DNA of 64,000 bases from Kosakonia cowanii JCM 10956 = DSM 18146 (GCF_001975225.1 NZ_CP019445.1:1426001-1490000); one strand, 5' to 3'; counted from the stretch's first letter, positions 39,546-49,833 are shown. Translations and numbers: made by a program. Notes: generated by a model not told the origin, from the sequence alone.

Positions 39546-40124
39546 TTATTCAAGCCCAAGGAAATCGATAATCTGTGTGAAATGTTTCTCAAAGCCCGTG
39601 AAGGCGTGATTTCCGCCCTCTTCAACTGTCTGGCGGCAGGCATCGTAATAGGCCACCGCCTGGCGGTAATCGAGCACTTCGTCCCCGGTTTGTTGCAGCA
39701 GCCAGATCAGATCCGGCGCCTCAAGCGGGTCAACTTGCATCACTTTGAGCTCGTAAATATGGCGAGACTCTAGCACATATTGCTGCCCTGTGTAGGGGTT
39801 CTCGTTAGGGCCAAGATAATCCGCCAGCAATTCAAACGGCCGTACCGCAGGATTGACCACCACCGCCGGCAGCATAAAGCATTGCGAGAGCCAGGTCGCC
39901 AGATAACCGCCGAGCGAAGAGCCGACAATACCGAGCGTTTTTCCGCCCCGTGCAAGCACCAGCGACTCCAGCGTCTCTGCGGCTTCGGCCGGATAGGGCG
40001 GCAGTTGCGGCACCACCATTTCAATATGTGGATGATGCTGTGCGACCCATTGCGCCAGCTGCGTCGCTTTGCCGGAGCTGGGCGAACTGTTGAAACCATG
40101 GAGATAAAGAAGCGTTGACATCAA
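39546..40124 (-). CDS. yqiA: Esterase YqiA
   Basis: Alpha/beta-hydrolase esterase active on short acyl esters and palmitoyl-CoA in E. coli. It is 192 aa (E. coli 193). The oxyanion segment [12 protein letters not shown] is near the start and the nucleophile elbow GSSLGG at about 67-72. The catalytic His is in GGNHAFTGF (about 172). Its start overlaps the cpdA stop by 4 nt. Confidence 0.95.
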   Translation of the reverse strand: MMSTLLYLHGFNSSPSSGKATQLAQWVAQHHPHIEMVVPQLPPYPAEAAETLESLVLARGGKTLGIVGSSLGGYLATWLSQCFMLPAVVVNPAVRPFELLADYLGPNENPYTGQQYVLESRHIYELKVMQVDPLEAPDLIWLLQQTGDEVLDYRQAVAYYDACRQTVEEGGNHAFTGFEKHFTQIIDFLGLE

Positions 40125-40948
40125 TAGCCTTCTGAAGCGGTATCAGGCCTGAATTCACTCCCCGCCAGGCGGCACACTTCGGTGTGCAGCGTTCCGTCAG
40201 GGTAGAGATCCAGCCAGCGCCAGCCTGGCGCGATGGTATCCAGCGTGAAACTAGCGCAGTGCGGCTTAAACTGCACGCAGGTCGACGGCGTCGCCAGCAG
40301 ACGGCGGCCATTCCAGTCGAGATCGAGTTCCTGATGGATATGCCCGCAGAGCAGCGTGCGCACCTGAGGAAAGCGTTGCAGCACGTTATCAAGCTCCGCG
40401 GCATTGCGCAGGCTGTGCTGATCGAGCCAGCTGCAGCCGGACGGCAGCGGGTGGTGATGCAGAAGCAGTAACGTATGACGCTGCGGACTGTCGGCGAGTT
40501 TTTTCTCCAGCCAGTCGAGCTGAAATTCGCTTAGCTCACCGTGCGGAACGCCAAACACCTGGCTGTCGAGCAGCAGGATTTGCCACTGCTCACCGACAAA
40601 AACACGTTTCGCGGAGGAGATCCCCGCATCCTGCAGCGCGCTGTACATGGCAGGTTGAAAATCGTGATTGCCCGGCAGCCAGACGCAGGGTGCGTCGAAG
40701 CTTGCGATACCTTCAGCAAAGTGCTGATAAGCCGCAGCGGTATGATCCTGCGCCAAATCGCCGGTGGCGACGATCAGATCGCACGAACGCTGCTGAGCCC
40801 GGATCGCATTCAGTACCGCCTGATAGCTCTCCCAGGTGTTTACTCCTAACAGCGTTTCATGCTTTTTGGCGAACAGGTGAGAATCGGTTATTTGTAATAC
40901 CCTGACTCTGGACTCACTCCCCAGAGAGAGGTTTAACAGGCTTTCCAA
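40121..40948 (-). CDS. cpdA: 3',5'-cyclic-AMP phosphodiesterase CpdA
   Basis: Class III cAMP phosphodiesterase that lowers cAMP and so tunes CRP regulation. It is 275 aa as in E. coli. Metallophosphoesterase motifs: Asp22-x-His24 (QITDSHLF), [23 protein letters not shown] and the paired histidines in LCGHIHQEL. It lies between yqiB and yqiA in the parE operon, with an ATGA-type overlap to yqiA. Confidence 0.97.
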   Translation of the reverse strand: MESLLNLSLGSESRVRVLQITDSHLFAKKHETLLGVNTWESYQAVLNAIRAQQRSCDLIVATGDLAQDHTAAAYQHFAEGIASFDAPCVWLPGNHDFQPAMYSALQDAGISSAKRVFVGEQWQILLLDSQVFGVPHGELSEFQLDWLEKKLADSPQRHTLLLLHHHPLPSGCSWLDQHSLRNAAELDNVLQRFPQVRTLLCGHIHQELDLDWNGRRLLATPSTCVQFKPHCASFTLDTIAPGWRWLDLYPDGTLHTEVCRLAGSEFRPDTASEGY

Positions 40949-40972
40949 ATGGTGTCCTTAGGTTTCACGACG

Positions 40973-41395
40973 CTAACAAACCGGAATCGCCATTGCTCCA
41001 TGTGCTAAACAGTAACGCAGCCAGTCGGCCAGAAACTGATTAATTTGATGCTTTTCGTCGCGTTGATGCAACTTTTTATTGGGGTAATCATACCGCGCTT
41101 TAAATCGAAAGATCTGCTGGCTCGAACACACTTCGGCCACCATCGCATCGTGATACAGGCGCACTGTCATTGAGGGCAGGCTCCAGTAGCTGACGGCAGG
41201 CGCGGTCTGTTCAATCTCCACAAGCGTAGTGTAGCGGGTGGATTCAACAATCGTTAATCGGTACTGCGCATTGGTCACCTGATAACTTACCGCTTCGCCC
41301 GCCTCATCATTTCGCGGTAGCAGGCGGCGCAGCTGGGCGAAATTGGTTTCGCACAGGCGCATCATTTCTGGGAAGTCAGGTGTGTAACGCTTCAT
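40973..41395 (-). CDS. yqiB: DUF1249 protein YqiB
   Basis: Conserved cytoplasmic protein of unknown function, 140 aa from ATG 41395 as in E. coli, with near-identical C-terminal half ([39 protein letters not shown]). The start forms an ATGA overlap with the nudF stop, which decides it over a start three codons earlier. Confidence 0.94.
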   Translation of the reverse strand: MKRYTPDFPEMMRLCETNFAQLRRLLPRNDEAGEAVSYQVTNAQYRLTIVESTRYTTLVEIEQTAPAVSYWSLPSMTVRLYHDAMVAEVCSSQQIFRFKARYDYPNKKLHQRDEKHQINQFLADWLRYCLAHGAMAIPVC

Positions 41396-42024
41396 TTTTT
41401 CCACTCGTTTTGTAAGCTCTCATAATGCAGCTGCAGCCATTGCAAGGCGATGACAGACGCTGCGTTGTCAATTGTCCCCTCTTCTACCCACTGGTAAGCC
41501 TGTTCCCGGCTCACCACATGAACACGAATATCTTCGTTTTCATCCACAAGGCCATGAATACCTGAGGCCTGTGTGGCATCCACTTCACCAACCAGTACGG
41601 CAGTGCGCTCGCTGGTACCGCCCGGGCTTGCCAGGTAGCTCAGCATCCTTTTTACGCGTCCGACCGCTAAACCGGCCTCTTCATCCGCTTCACGCCGTGC
41701 GACCTCTTCGTCAGACTCGCCCACTTCGATCATGCCGGCAACCATCTCCAGCAGCCACGGCGTGTCGCTGGTATCAAAAGCTGCAATGCGAATCTGTTCG
41801 ATCAGCACGACTTCGTCGCGCACAGGGTCATAGGGTAGCAAGACTGCGGCGTGACCGCGTTCAAAAATTTCACGCTGCACTTCGCCGCTCATTCCGCCAT
41901 TAAAAAGACGATGGCGAAAACGATAGCGAACAAGCGAAAAAAAACCGGTGTAGAGCGTTTCCCGTGCAATAATTTCTACATCATTTTTTGTGAAAGTAAC
42001 GATGGATGAGTCTGGCTTATTCAT
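41392..42024 (-). CDS. nudF: ADP-ribose pyrophosphatase NudF
   Basis: Nudix hydrolase that splits ADP-ribose into AMP and ribose 5-phosphate. It is 210 aa from ATG 42024, aligned with the E. coli start; upstream ATGs at 42033 and 42069 are possible but unsupported. A canonical Nudix box [20 protein letters not shown] followed by AGL is present (GX5EX7REXXEEXGL). First gene of the operon that runs through to parE and divergent from tolC. Confidence 0.96.
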   Translation of the reverse strand: MNKPDSSIVTFTKNDVEIIARETLYTGFFSLVRYRFRHRLFNGGMSGEVQREIFERGHAAVLLPYDPVRDEVVLIEQIRIAAFDTSDTPWLLEMVAGMIEVGESDEEVARREADEEAGLAVGRVKRMLSYLASPGGTSERTAVLVGEVDATQASGIHGLVDENEDIRVHVVSREQAYQWVEEGTIDNAASVIALQWLQLHYESLQNEWKK

Positions 42025-42125
42025 TGGCGGCATCTCATATGAAGTGATGATAAATCGGTGGATTTTCAAGCCTGTTTTACGCGTGTTTCAAGCGCTATGT
42101 GTTAGATTGATGCAAATTTATGCCG

Positions 42126-42144
42126 ATGGCACGTTACGCCAAGC
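42126..42144 (+). promoter_or_regulatory. Mar/Sox/Rob box upstream of tolC
   Basis: ATGGCACGTTACGCCAAGC fits the marbox AYNGCACNNWNNRYYAAAY with one mismatch. It lies about 87 bp before the tolC start, consistent with induction by MarA, SoxS and Rob. Confidence 0.7.
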
Positions 42145-42230
42145 TTTCGCGGTGCGTACTTCTGGTAGAATCTGCGATTATTTTTCCAATTTAGATCAGC
42201 GCTAGTACTGCTTCACAACAAGGAATGCAA

Positions 42231-43670
42231 ATGAAGAAATTGCTCCCCCTCTTTATCGGCCTGAGCCTGACCGGTTTCAGTGCGATGAGCCAGGCAGAAA
42301 ACCTGTTACAGGTTTATCAGCAGGCGCGTTTAAGCAACCCGGATCTGCGTAAATCCGCCGCCGACCGCGATGCCGCCTTCGAAAAGATCAATGAAGCGCG
42401 TAGCCCGTTACTGCCTCAGCTTGGTTTGGGGGCAGACTACACCTATACCAACGGCTTCCGCGATAGCCAGGGCGTCGATTCCAACGTGACCAGCGGTTCA
42501 CTGCAATTAACGCAGACCATTTTTGATATGTCGAAATGGCGCGCGCTGACTTTACAGGAAAAAAGTGCCGGGATTCAGGATGTCACCTGGCAGACCGACC
42601 AGCAGACGCTGATGCTGAACACCGCTACCGCCTATTTCAACGTGCTGAGCGCCATCGATACGCTCTCCTACACCGAAGCGCAGAAGCAGTCTATCTATCG
42701 CCAGTTAGATCAAACCACCCAGCGTTTTAACGTTGGCCTGGTCGCCATTACCGATGTGCAGAACGCACGCTCACAGTATGACACCGTGCTGGCGAACGAA
42801 GTTTCGGCGCGTAACGCGCTGGATAACGCCGTAGAGACGCTGCGCCAGGTGACCGGCAATTACTACCCGGAACTGGCCTCGCTGAACGTCCAGAGCTTTA
42901 AGACCGACAAACCGCAGCCGGTGAACAACCTGCTGAAAGAAGCGGAAAACCGCAACCTGACGCTGTTGCAGGCGCGTTTGAGCCAGGATCTGGCACGCGA
43001 GCAGATTCGCCAGGCGCAGGATGGTCACTTGCCGACCCTGGATTTGACTGCCTCTACCGGCGTGTCTAACTCCTCTTACAGCGGTTCCAGAACGCGTAAC
43101 AACTCGCAGTTCAGCGACTCCGACGTCGGTCAGAACAAAGTTGGCCTGAGCTTCTCACTGCCACTCTACCAGGGTGGTCAGGTAAACTCGCAGGTCAAAC
43201 AGGCGCAATTTAACTTCGTGGGTGCCAGCGAGCAGCTGGAGAGCGCGCACCGCAGCGTAGTGCAGAACGTTCGCTCCTCCTTTAATAACGTCAACGCCTC
43301 GATCAGCAGCATCAACGCCTACAAACAGGCGGTGGTCTCTGCGCAGAGCTCCCTTGATGCGATGGAAGCGGGCTACTCGGTCGGTACACGCACCATTGTT
43401 GACGTGCTGGATGCCACCACGACGCTCTACAACGCGAAGCAACAGCTCTCAAGCGCTCGTTATAACTACCTGATTAACCAGCTTAATATTAAGCAGGCGC
43501 TCGGTACGCTGAATGAGCAGGATCTGGTTGCGCTTAACGGTGCGCTGGGCAAATCCATCTCTACTGCGCCAGAGAGCGTGGCACCGGAGAACCCGGAGCA
43601 GCAGGCTAAGGTTGAGAAATTCGGCGCGGGTACACAACCTGCCGCCGCACGCACCGGCCTGACCCGTTAA
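42231..43670 (+). CDS. tolC: Outer-membrane efflux channel TolC
   Basis: Trimeric outer-membrane tunnel for AcrAB-type pumps and type I secretion. It is 479 aa from ATG 42231 (AAGGA 7 nt upstream); an ATG two codons earlier is also in frame. Signal peptide about 1-22 (ending MSQA|EN). Two structural repeats (about 25-220 and 230-440) form barrel strands and coiled-coil helices; the equatorial segment and the tail rich in Pro/Gln/Ala follow. NVGLVAITDVQNARSQYD and YSVGTRTIVDVLDATTTLYNAK are the repeat signatures. Confidence 0.97.
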   Translation: MKKLLPLFIGLSLTGFSAMSQAENLLQVYQQARLSNPDLRKSAADRDAAFEKINEARSPLLPQLGLGADYTYTNGFRDSQGVDSNVTSGSLQLTQTIFDMSKWRALTLQEKSAGIQDVTWQTDQQTLMLNTATAYFNVLSAIDTLSYTEAQKQSIYRQLDQTTQRFNVGLVAITDVQNARSQYDTVLANEVSARNALDNAVETLRQVTGNYYPELASLNVQSFKTDKPQPVNNLLKEAENRNLTLLQARLSQDLAREQIRQAQDGHLPTLDLTASTGVSNSSYSGSRTRNNSQFSDSDVGQNKVGLSFSLPLYQGGQVNSQVKQAQFNFVGASEQLESAHRSVVQNVRSSFNNVNASISSINAYKQAVVSAQSSLDAMEAGYSVGTRTIVDVLDATTTLYNAKQQLSSARYNYLINQLNIKQALGTLNEQDLVALNGALGKSISTAPESVAPENPEQQAKVEKFGAGTQPAAARTGLTR

Positions 43671-43686
43671 ACACCCGCAATACATC

Positions 43687-43711
43687 ACGGGGGCACACAG
43701 CCCCCGTTTTT
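43687..43711 (+). terminator. tolC terminator
   Basis: 8-bp stem ACGGGGGC/GCCCCCGT (43687-43694 with 43700-43707, loop ACACA) followed by TTTTTACG. Confidence 0.9.
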
Positions 43712-43814
43712 ACGTAAGGCAACGTAAAGGCCTTCTCGCCTCGCTTTAACTTCGCCCCCCCATCCTCTATCCTGATTGTTTTATTCATGCCTTTGGGTCC
43801 ACAGGAAGATAACA

Positions 43815-44495
43815 ATGAAACGGACAAAAAATATTAATCATGCGACGTTCCGCAAAAGCTGGAGCGCACGTCATTTAACGCCTGTCGCGCTGGCGGTCTC
43901 CGCCGTGTTTATGCTGGCAGCCTGTGAACAAAATGACGAAACGGTTTCCATGTACCAGAACGCCGACGACTGCTCCTCGGCGAATCCGGGTAAAAGCGCG
44001 GAGTGTAAAGCCGCGTACAACAATGCCTTAAAAGAAGCTGAACGTACCGCGCCGAAATACGCCTCGCGCGAAGATTGTGTGGCGGAGTTTGGTGAAGGCC
44101 AGTGCCAGCAGGCGCCAGCACAGGCAGGCGTAGGTGCGGCGGGCACAGAAAACCAGGCGCAGAATCAGTCCAGCGGCAGCTTCTGGATGCCGTTGATGGC
44201 CGGTTACATGATGGGCCGCTTAATGGGCGGCGGCGCGGGCTTTGCTCAGCAGCCGCTCTTTAGCTCGCGTAACCCGGCAAGCCCGGCTTACGGTCAATAC
44301 ACCGACGCCTCGGGTAAAGGTTATGGCGCAGCGCAGCCGGGCCGTACCGCAACGGTACCTAAAACCGCGATGGCGCCGAAACCGGCCACCACTACCACCG
44401 TAACCCGCGGCGGCTTTGGTGAATCGGTCGCCAAACAGAACACCATGCAGCGCAGCAGCGCCTCCGGCACCTCCAGCCGTTCAATGGGTGGCTGA
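43815..44495 (+). CDS. ygiB: UPF0441 protein YgiB
   Basis: Conserved protein of unknown function, 226 aa (E. coli 223). The start at 43815 has GGAAG upstream. A hydrophobic segment at about 23-38 ends in LAAC, a lipobox-like site, suggesting an exported and possibly lipidated protein with a long N-region. The mature part has Cys pairs ([28 protein letters not shown]), a GGGAGF segment and a Ser/Thr-rich tail. It is 5 bp ahead of ygiC, so the pair is co-transcribed. Confidence 0.93.
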   Translation: MKRTKNINHATFRKSWSARHLTPVALAVSAVFMLAACEQNDETVSMYQNADDCSSANPGKSAECKAAYNNALKEAERTAPKYASREDCVAEFGEGQCQQAPAQAGVGAAGTENQAQNQSSGSFWMPLMAGYMMGRLMGGGAGFAQQPLFSSRNPASPAYGQYTDASGKGYGAAQPGRTATVPKTAMAPKPATTTTVTRGGFGESVAKQNTMQRSSASGTSSRSMGG

Positions 44496-44500
44496 CGTCG

Positions 44501-45661
44501 ATGGAAAGAATCAGCATTAGCGAGCGCCCGGACTGGCGCGAAAAAGCGGCGGAGTACGGTTTTAATTTTCACACCATGTATGGCGAGCCTTACTGGTGTG
44601 AAGATGCCTACTACAAACTGACGCTTGCCCAGGTTGAGAAGCTGGAGGATGTCACCGCCGAACTGCACCAGATGTGCCTGCAGGTGGTAGAGAAGGTCGT
44701 TGCCAGCGATGAGCTGATGACCAAATTCCGCATTCCAAAACACACCTGGGGCTTTGTGCGCCAGTCGTGGGCCACGCGTCAGCCTTCGCTCTATTCACGT
44801 CTCGATCTCGCCTGGGATGGCGTCGGTGAACCTAAGCTGCTGGAAAATAACGCCGACACGCCGACCTCGCTGTATGAAGCGGCCTTCTTTCAGTGGATCT
44901 GGCTCGAAGATCAGCTCAACGCCGGCAACCTGCCGCAGGGCAGCGATCAGTTCAACAGCCTGCAGGAGAAGCTCATCGCACGCTTTGCAGAGCTGCGCGA
45001 GCAGCACGGCTTCCAGCTGCTGCACTTCACCTGCTGCCGCGATACGGTAGAAGATCGCGGTACGGTACAGTATCTCCAGGATTGCGCGGCCGAAGCGGAG
45101 CTGGCCTCCGAGTTTCTCTATATCGAAGATATTGGCCTTGGTGAAAAGGGGCAGTTTTCCGATCTGCAGGATCAGGTGATTGGCAACCTCTTCAAGCTCT
45201 ATCCGTGGGAATACATGCTGCGGGAAATGTTCTCCACCAAGCTGGAAGATGCCGGCGTGCGCTGGCTGGAGCCGGCCTGGAAGAGCATCATCTCCAACAA
45301 GGCGCTGCTGCCGATGCTGTGGCAGATGTTCCCGGATCATCCCAATCTGCTGCCAGCCTGGTTTGCCGATGAAGATCATCCGCCGATGGAGAAGTATGTG
45401 GTGAAACCGATCTTCTCCCGCGAAGGTGCCAACGTCTCGATCGTTGAGAACGGCAAAACTGTCGAGTCGGTGGAGGGCCCGTACGGCGAAGAGGGGATGA
45501 TCGTGCAGGAGTTCTACCCGCTGCCGAAGTTTGGCGACAGCTATACGCTGATTGGCAGCTGGCTTATTAACGATCAGCCTGCCGGTATCGGCATCCGCGA
45601 AGATCGGGCGCTGATCACCCAGGATCTCTCCCGCTTCTACCCGCATGTCTTTGTCGAATAA
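44501..45661 (+). CDS. ygiC: ATP-grasp glutathionylspermidine-synthase-like protein YgiC
   Basis: 386 aa as in E. coli, homologous to the synthetase domain of glutathionylspermidine synthase. Visible: [20 protein letters not shown] (substrate site), [17 protein letters not shown], and the ATP-grasp [19 protein letters not shown] and [21 protein letters not shown]. The true substrate of YgiC is unknown. It is coupled with ygiB and ends at a strong terminator. Confidence 0.94.
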   Translation: MERISISERPDWREKAAEYGFNFHTMYGEPYWCEDAYYKLTLAQVEKLEDVTAELHQMCLQVVEKVVASDELMTKFRIPKHTWGFVRQSWATRQPSLYSRLDLAWDGVGEPKLLENNADTPTSLYEAAFFQWIWLEDQLNAGNLPQGSDQFNSLQEKLIARFAELREQHGFQLLHFTCCRDTVEDRGTVQYLQDCAAEAELASEFLYIEDIGLGEKGQFSDLQDQVIGNLFKLYPWEYMLREMFSTKLEDAGVRWLEPAWKSIISNKALLPMLWQMFPDHPNLLPAWFADEDHPPMEKYVVKPIFSREGANVSIVENGKTVESVEGPYGEEGMIVQEFYPLPKFGDSYTLIGSWLINDQPAGIGIREDRALITQDLSRFYPHVFVE

Positions 45662-45665
45662 GTAG

Positions 45666-45694
45666 AAACCCGGCCATCAGCGCCGGGTTTTTTA
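45666..45694 (+). terminator. ygiC terminator
   Basis: 9-bp stem AAACCCGGC/GCCGGGTTT (45666-45674 with 45682-45690) followed by TTTTATTCT. It also faces the convergent dctM gene. Confidence 0.88.
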
Positions 45695-45710
45695 TTCTCT
45701 CAGGCTCAGC

Positions 45711-46997
45711 TTACATCACGCCAAACAGCTTCGGCAGGAAGAGCGAGATGGCCGGAATATAGGTCACCAGCATCAGCACCACGAACAGGATGGCGTAGAA
45801 AGGCAGCATCGCCTTTACCACTTGTTCGATCTTCTGTTTACTCACCGCGCTGGCGACAAACAGCACCGATCCCACCGGCGGCGTAATCAACCCAATCCCC
45901 AGGTTGACCAGCATGATCATACCGAAGTGTACCGGATCAATGCCCAGCGCATTGGTCACCGGCAGCAGTACCGGCGTCAGGATCAGGATCAGCGGTGCCA
46001 TATCCATCAGCGTGCCGAGCAGCAGCAGCATGATGTTAATGCACATCAGAATTACATACTTGTTGTCAGAGAGCTGGGTAAACGCCTCGGTGATGCGGCC
46101 CGGCAACTGCATATAGGTCATCACCGCGCCAAAAGCCGAGGCAAAGCCAATCAGGATCATCACGATAGTGACGGTTTTCACCGTGCGGTACATCAGCTTC
46201 GGCAGCTCGGACCATTTGTAGTCACGATAGATAAACATGGTGACGAAAAAGGCCCACAGACAGGCGATCGCCGCTGATTCGGTGGCGGTGAAGATCCCGG
46301 AGAGGATGCCGCCCATGATGATCACTACCGTCATCAGCCCCCACAGCGTATCGGCAAAGATCTTTAACGCCTGGCGAAACGGCACGCGCTCCCCTTTCGG
46401 ATAGCCGCGCTTATGGGCAAAGACCACGCACATCACCATCAGGGTAAAACTGAGCAGCAGGCCCGGCAAAATCCCGGCGATAAACAGCGCCGCGATGGAG
46501 ACAGTACCGCCCGTTGCCAGCGAGTAGATCACCGAGTTGTGGCTGGGCGGCGTGAGGATCGCCTGCACCGATCCGCTGGCGGTGACGGCGGCAGCGAAAT
46601 CGCGCGGGTAACCCTTTTTATCCATCTCCGGGATCATCACCGAGCCAATCGAGGCGGTATCTGCCACCGACGATCCCGAAATGGCACCGAAAAAGGTCGA
46701 AGCGACGATATTAACCAGCGACAGGCCGCCGCGGATAAAGCCGACAAAGATATAGGCAAAGTTGACCAGCCTGCGGGCAATGCCGCCCTCCGCCATAATC
46801 GCCCCGGCCAGAATAAAAAACGGGATCGCCAGCAGTGAGAATTTATTCACGCCGTTGGTCAGCTGGATCATCACCGCTTCCAGCGGAATATCGATATACC
46901 ACGCGCCGAGTACCGCGCTGATGCCGACCGCATAGGCGACCGGCACGCCAATCGCCAACATAATGGCGAGCGTAAAGACCAGAATAAATGCATCCAT
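45711..46997 (-). CDS. dctM: TRAP transporter large permease DctM
   Basis: Twelve-TM channel subunit of a tripartite ATP-independent periplasmic transporter, 428 aa. It uses the sodium gradient. DctM signatures: VKMAIPFFILAGAIMAEGGIARRL-like (KFSLLAIPFFILAGAIMAEG), FGAISGSSVADTASIGSVMIPEM, and LGIGLITPPVGSVLFVASAV. AAGGAA before the ATG. Last gene of dctP-dctQ-dctM, facing ygiC. Confidence 0.94.
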   Translation of the reverse strand: MDAFILVFTLAIMLAIGVPVAYAVGISAVLGAWYIDIPLEAVMIQLTNGVNKFSLLAIPFFILAGAIMAEGGIARRLVNFAYIFVGFIRGGLSLVNIVASTFFGAISGSSVADTASIGSVMIPEMDKKGYPRDFAAAVTASGSVQAILTPPSHNSVIYSLATGGTVSIAALFIAGILPGLLLSFTLMVMCVVFAHKRGYPKGERVPFRQALKIFADTLWGLMTVVIIMGGILSGIFTATESAAIACLWAFFVTMFIYRDYKWSELPKLMYRTVKTVTIVMILIGFASAFGAVMTYMQLPGRITEAFTQLSDNKYVILMCINIMLLLLGTLMDMAPLILILTPVLLPVTNALGIDPVHFGMIMLVNLGIGLITPPVGSVLFVASAVSKQKIEQVVKAMLPFYAILFVVLMLVTYIPAISLFLPKLFGVM

Positions 46998-47015
46998 AAA
47001 GGTTCCTTACCGGAG

Positions 47016-47525
47016 TCAGCTCGACGAGCCGAGCATCACCACCGGACGGTGGTACTGCGCGCCAAAAAGCATCTTCTCGACAATAAACAGAAGGGTGATC
47101 GCAGAGCCTATCGGCAGCGGTAAATAGCTCTCTCCGGCGGTAAAGAGCGGGAACTCTGCCACCGGCTGCTCCCACAATTCGGCGCACAGCGTCGCGCTGT
47201 ACCAGAGGATAAAGAGGCTGATCGCCATCAGCATCAGATCCGCCAGCAGGAAACAGACCTTACGCAGCGGCTCGCTTAAACGGTCGGTCATCATGGTGAC
47301 GGCGATATGCGATCCGGCACGGTAGCTCACAGCAGCGCCGATAAAGGTAAAGGTCACCATACAGATGATCGCCACCGGCTCCGGCCAGGAGAGCGCGCTG
47401 TTCATCACATAGCGGGCGAAAATCCCCACGGGGATAATCGCCACCATCACCAACAGCGCAAGACCGGCCACCCACATAGAGAGGCGATAGAGAATATCCA
47501 TTAACAACGAATAGCGTTCTGCCAT
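47016..47525 (-). CDS. dctQ: TRAP transporter small permease DctQ
   Basis: Four-TM small membrane subunit, about 169 aa from ATG 47525 (GGGAA upstream). A GTG at 47549 is in frame but weaker. The N-terminus, LLMDILYRLSMWVAGLALLVMVAIIPVGIFARYVMN, and TFIGAAVSYRAGSHIAVTMMTDRL are typical of YiaM/DctQ proteins. It sits 18 bp before dctM and 53 bp after dctP. Confidence 0.92.
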   Translation of the reverse strand: MAERYSLLMDILYRLSMWVAGLALLVMVAIIPVGIFARYVMNSALSWPEPVAIICMVTFTFIGAAVSYRAGSHIAVTMMTDRLSEPLRKVCFLLADLMLMAISLFILWYSATLCAELWEQPVAEFPLFTAGESYLPLPIGSAITLLFIVEKMLFGAQYHRPVVMLGSSS

Positions 47526-47578
47526 AACGGTTTTCCCGGTAGAAGTCACAAACGGGCAGGCGAACCTGCCCGGCCAGC

Positions 47579-48556
47579 TTACTGCACGTCCTGAATACGC
47601 TTAATCAGATCCTGGTGCGCATTGCCGTACTTATCGCGTACCGACTGCGTGGCATCGTAGAAGGCTTTGGTGTCGATATCGTGGAACTGCACGCCGCCCG
47701 CTTTCATCGCCTGCAGCGACTTCTCGTTATAGGCTTTCCACAGCTCGCGCTGCTCCGCCTGCGCCTCTTTCGCCAGCTTAAGGATCAACTCCTGATCCTC
47801 TTTTTTTAGCTTGTCCCACTTGGCTTTTGAGAAGAGAAACAGCTCGGGAATAATGAAGTGTTTGCTCCAGGTATAGTTCTTCACCACCGGCAAATAGTTG
47901 TGCGCCACAAAGGTCGGCGGGTTGTTCTCCGTGCCGTCAATCACCCCGGTCTGCATGCCGCTGAAAACTTCGCTCACGCCCATCGCCACCGAGTTCGCCC
48001 CCATCGCTTTCAGGGTATCAAGGGCAATCGGGCTGCCCTGCACGCGGATTTTCATCCCTTTTAAATCTTCAGCTTTAGTAACTGGCGCTTTGGTGATGAG
48101 ATTGCGCGTGCCGGCATCCATCCAGCCGAGGAAAATTAGCCGCGATTTGCTGCTCGCAGAGAGCCGGTTGCCAATCTCCTGGCCAATCATGCCGTCGAGC
48201 ACTTTGTGCATATGATCTTCATCGCGAAAGATATAGGGCAGCGTGAAAACGTTAATCTCCGGCAATATCGCCGCCACTGGCGTCATCGAGACGCGAATGA
48301 TATCGATAGCGCCGATTTGCGCCTGCTCAATCACCTGTTTCTCATCGCCTAATACGCCGCCGGGAAAGGTTTTAATTTCCAGCCGGCCATCGGTAGCTTT
48401 ACTTAATTTCTCGCCCATATGTTTTACCGCCACGACATTGGGGTAATCCGCCGGGTGGACATCGGCGGCGCGAAACGTTTGTGCGAGCGCGGTATGCGAC
48501 ATAAAGAGCAGAGCGGAACCGATCGAAAGAGTCAGAAAACGTTGTGCAGCGTTCAT
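47579..48556 (-). CDS. dctP: TRAP transporter substrate-binding protein DctP
   Basis: Periplasmic binding protein, 325 aa, signal peptide about 1-25 (HTALA|QTF). The mature N-terminus begins FRAADVHPADYPNVVAVKHM. The carboxylate-clamping arginines are Arg151 in AGTRNLIT and Arg171 in KIRVQGSP; Asn211 lies in DGTENNP. This is the DctP family that takes carboxylated substrates. The ADVHP-DYP start resembles, as far as I recall, hexuronate-binding members, which would fit the pectin and uronide genes in the window; the substrate is not proven. GGAGA upstream of the ATG. No regulator gene is adjacent. Confidence 0.9.
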   Translation of the reverse strand: MNAAQRFLTLSIGSALLFMSHTALAQTFRAADVHPADYPNVVAVKHMGEKLSKATDGRLEIKTFPGGVLGDEKQVIEQAQIGAIDIIRVSMTPVAAILPEINVFTLPYIFRDEDHMHKVLDGMIGQEIGNRLSASSKSRLIFLGWMDAGTRNLITKAPVTKAEDLKGMKIRVQGSPIALDTLKAMGANSVAMGVSEVFSGMQTGVIDGTENNPPTFVAHNYLPVVKNYTWSKHFIIPELFLFSKAKWDKLKKEDQELILKLAKEAQAEQRELWKAYNEKSLQAMKAGGVQFHDIDTKAFYDATQSVRDKYGNAHQDLIKRIQDVQ

Positions 48557-48830
48557 ATTGCCGGATCTCCAGAGGTTTAATTTTTGGCACAGTCAAAACT
48601 GCCGCGAGCAGAAAGCACGTGGCTGGGAGTCGAGAGTGGTTATGGGTATGAGAACAGGACAATCAGAAGAGTAGTTACTGGTGAGAATTTGCGCGACGAT
48701 GGGGTTCACAAAAAAACACCAAATTCAGCACAGCGTTTCATTTTTGCAGAACAGATCTTTTTATTTTCATAAAAACCCCGGTTCAGCGGCGTTTTTTTGC
48801 GATCTTTCTCCGGTTTCCGCGATCCTGGCG
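48557..48830. other. Upstream region of the TRAP operon
   Basis: About 270 bp with the dctP promoter on the minus strand. It has a KdgR-like half-site GTTTCATTTT at 48734-48743 but no second half, and no ExuR/UxuR palindrome. Nothing else recognised. Confidence 0.45.
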
Positions 48831-48831
48831 C

Positions 48832-48857
48832 AAAAAAAATGGCGCATTGCGCGCCAT
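48832..48857 (-). terminator. ygiD terminator
   Basis: 7-bp stem ATGGCGC/GCGCCAT (48839-48845 with 48851-48857). On the minus strand it is followed by eight T. It lies just past the ygiD stop. Confidence 0.9.
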
Positions 48858-48862
48858 CGTTT

Positions 48863-49651
48863 TTACCCCACCTGCACCGACAACATGCTGATGGAAGCCA
48901 TCTCCATCCCCTCAACGGGAATCGACAACGGCTCGTTGCCATCCCATGCGCCAAGCACATAGAGCAGCGGCAGGAAGTGTTCCGGCGTTGGATTGGCGAG
49001 CGAACCGCTATCATGTTCGAGGTAGTTGACCAGCGGATGCTGCTCAACCGGCCCCTGCCACGTCAGATTCTGCTTCACAAAATCGTTGAAGCCGACTGCC
49101 CACGGAAAAGGCGTGGTGTCACCGTGCCAGCGCGCCGTGCGCAGGTTGTGCACCACGTTGCCGCTGGCGACAATCATCACCCCTTCATCGCGCAGCGCGG
49201 CGAGTTTGCGCCCCATCTCCATATGCCACGCCGCCGGTTTGGTGCTGTCGATACTGAGCTGCACCATGGGAATATCCGCATTGGGGTACATCTTGATCAG
49301 CACCCCCCAGGAGCCATGATCGAAGCCCCAGGCCTCATGATCCAGCGTCACCGGCAGCGGTGAGAGCAGATCCACCAGCCGCTGTGCCAGCGCGGGCGAA
49401 CCGGGCGCGGGGTAATGCACGTCGTGCAGCGCCTGCGGGAAACCGCCGAAATCATGGATCGTTTGCGGTGTCTCCATCGCCGTTACGCCAGTGCCGCGCG
49501 TAAACCAGTGCGCGGAGATCGCCACAATCGCTTTCGGACGCGGCAAGGTATCGCCCAGTTTCCCCCAGGCGCGGGTATAAACATTATCCTGCAGCGCATT
49601 CATTGGGTTGCCGTGCCCCAGAAACAGCGCGGGCATACGAGGTGCAGACAT
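48863..49651 (-). CDS. ygiD: 4,5-DOPA extradiol dioxygenase YgiD
   Basis: Zinc/iron LigB-family extradiol dioxygenase, 262 aa; E. coli YgiD converts L-DOPA to betalamic-acid precursors in vitro, native role unknown. Metal histidines are seen in FLGHGNPMNAL, SAHWFTRGTG, FDHGSWGVLIKMYP and SGNVVHNLR. Divergent from zupT. Confidence 0.94.
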   Translation of the reverse strand: MSAPRMPALFLGHGNPMNALQDNVYTRAWGKLGDTLPRPKAIVAISAHWFTRGTGVTAMETPQTIHDFGGFPQALHDVHYPAPGSPALAQRLVDLLSPLPVTLDHEAWGFDHGSWGVLIKMYPNADIPMVQLSIDSTKPAAWHMEMGRKLAALRDEGVMIVASGNVVHNLRTARWHGDTTPFPWAVGFNDFVKQNLTWQGPVEQHPLVNYLEHDSGSLANPTPEHFLPLLYVLGAWDGNEPLSIPVEGMEMASISMLSVQVG

Positions 49652-49818
49652 GAGGATATCCTTACAGAAGATGCCAATATGATGAAAGCAGGTTACGCTT
49701 TTTCTCAGGGCGATGAACTCAGATAAGCATGATGAAGATCGTCAGTAATTTTGAATGTAAGGAATACGTAAAAGTGCCGTGGCTGCCTCGCTTTTCCGCG
49801 GGCGAAAACTTAAATTAA

Positions 49819-49833
49819 TGAGAATGATTATCA
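49819..49833 (+). promoter_or_regulatory. Near-perfect Fur box in the zupT leader
   Basis: TGAGAATGATTATCA matches 13 of 14 informative bases of TGATAATnATTATCA. It ends 14 bp before the zupT ATG and touches the ribosome-binding region, so Fur binding should block zupT expression. Confidence 0.8.

Noticed and set aside
48734..48743. KdgR operator for the TRAP operon
   Set aside because: Only one half-site (GTTTCATTTT) is present; the left half does not match.
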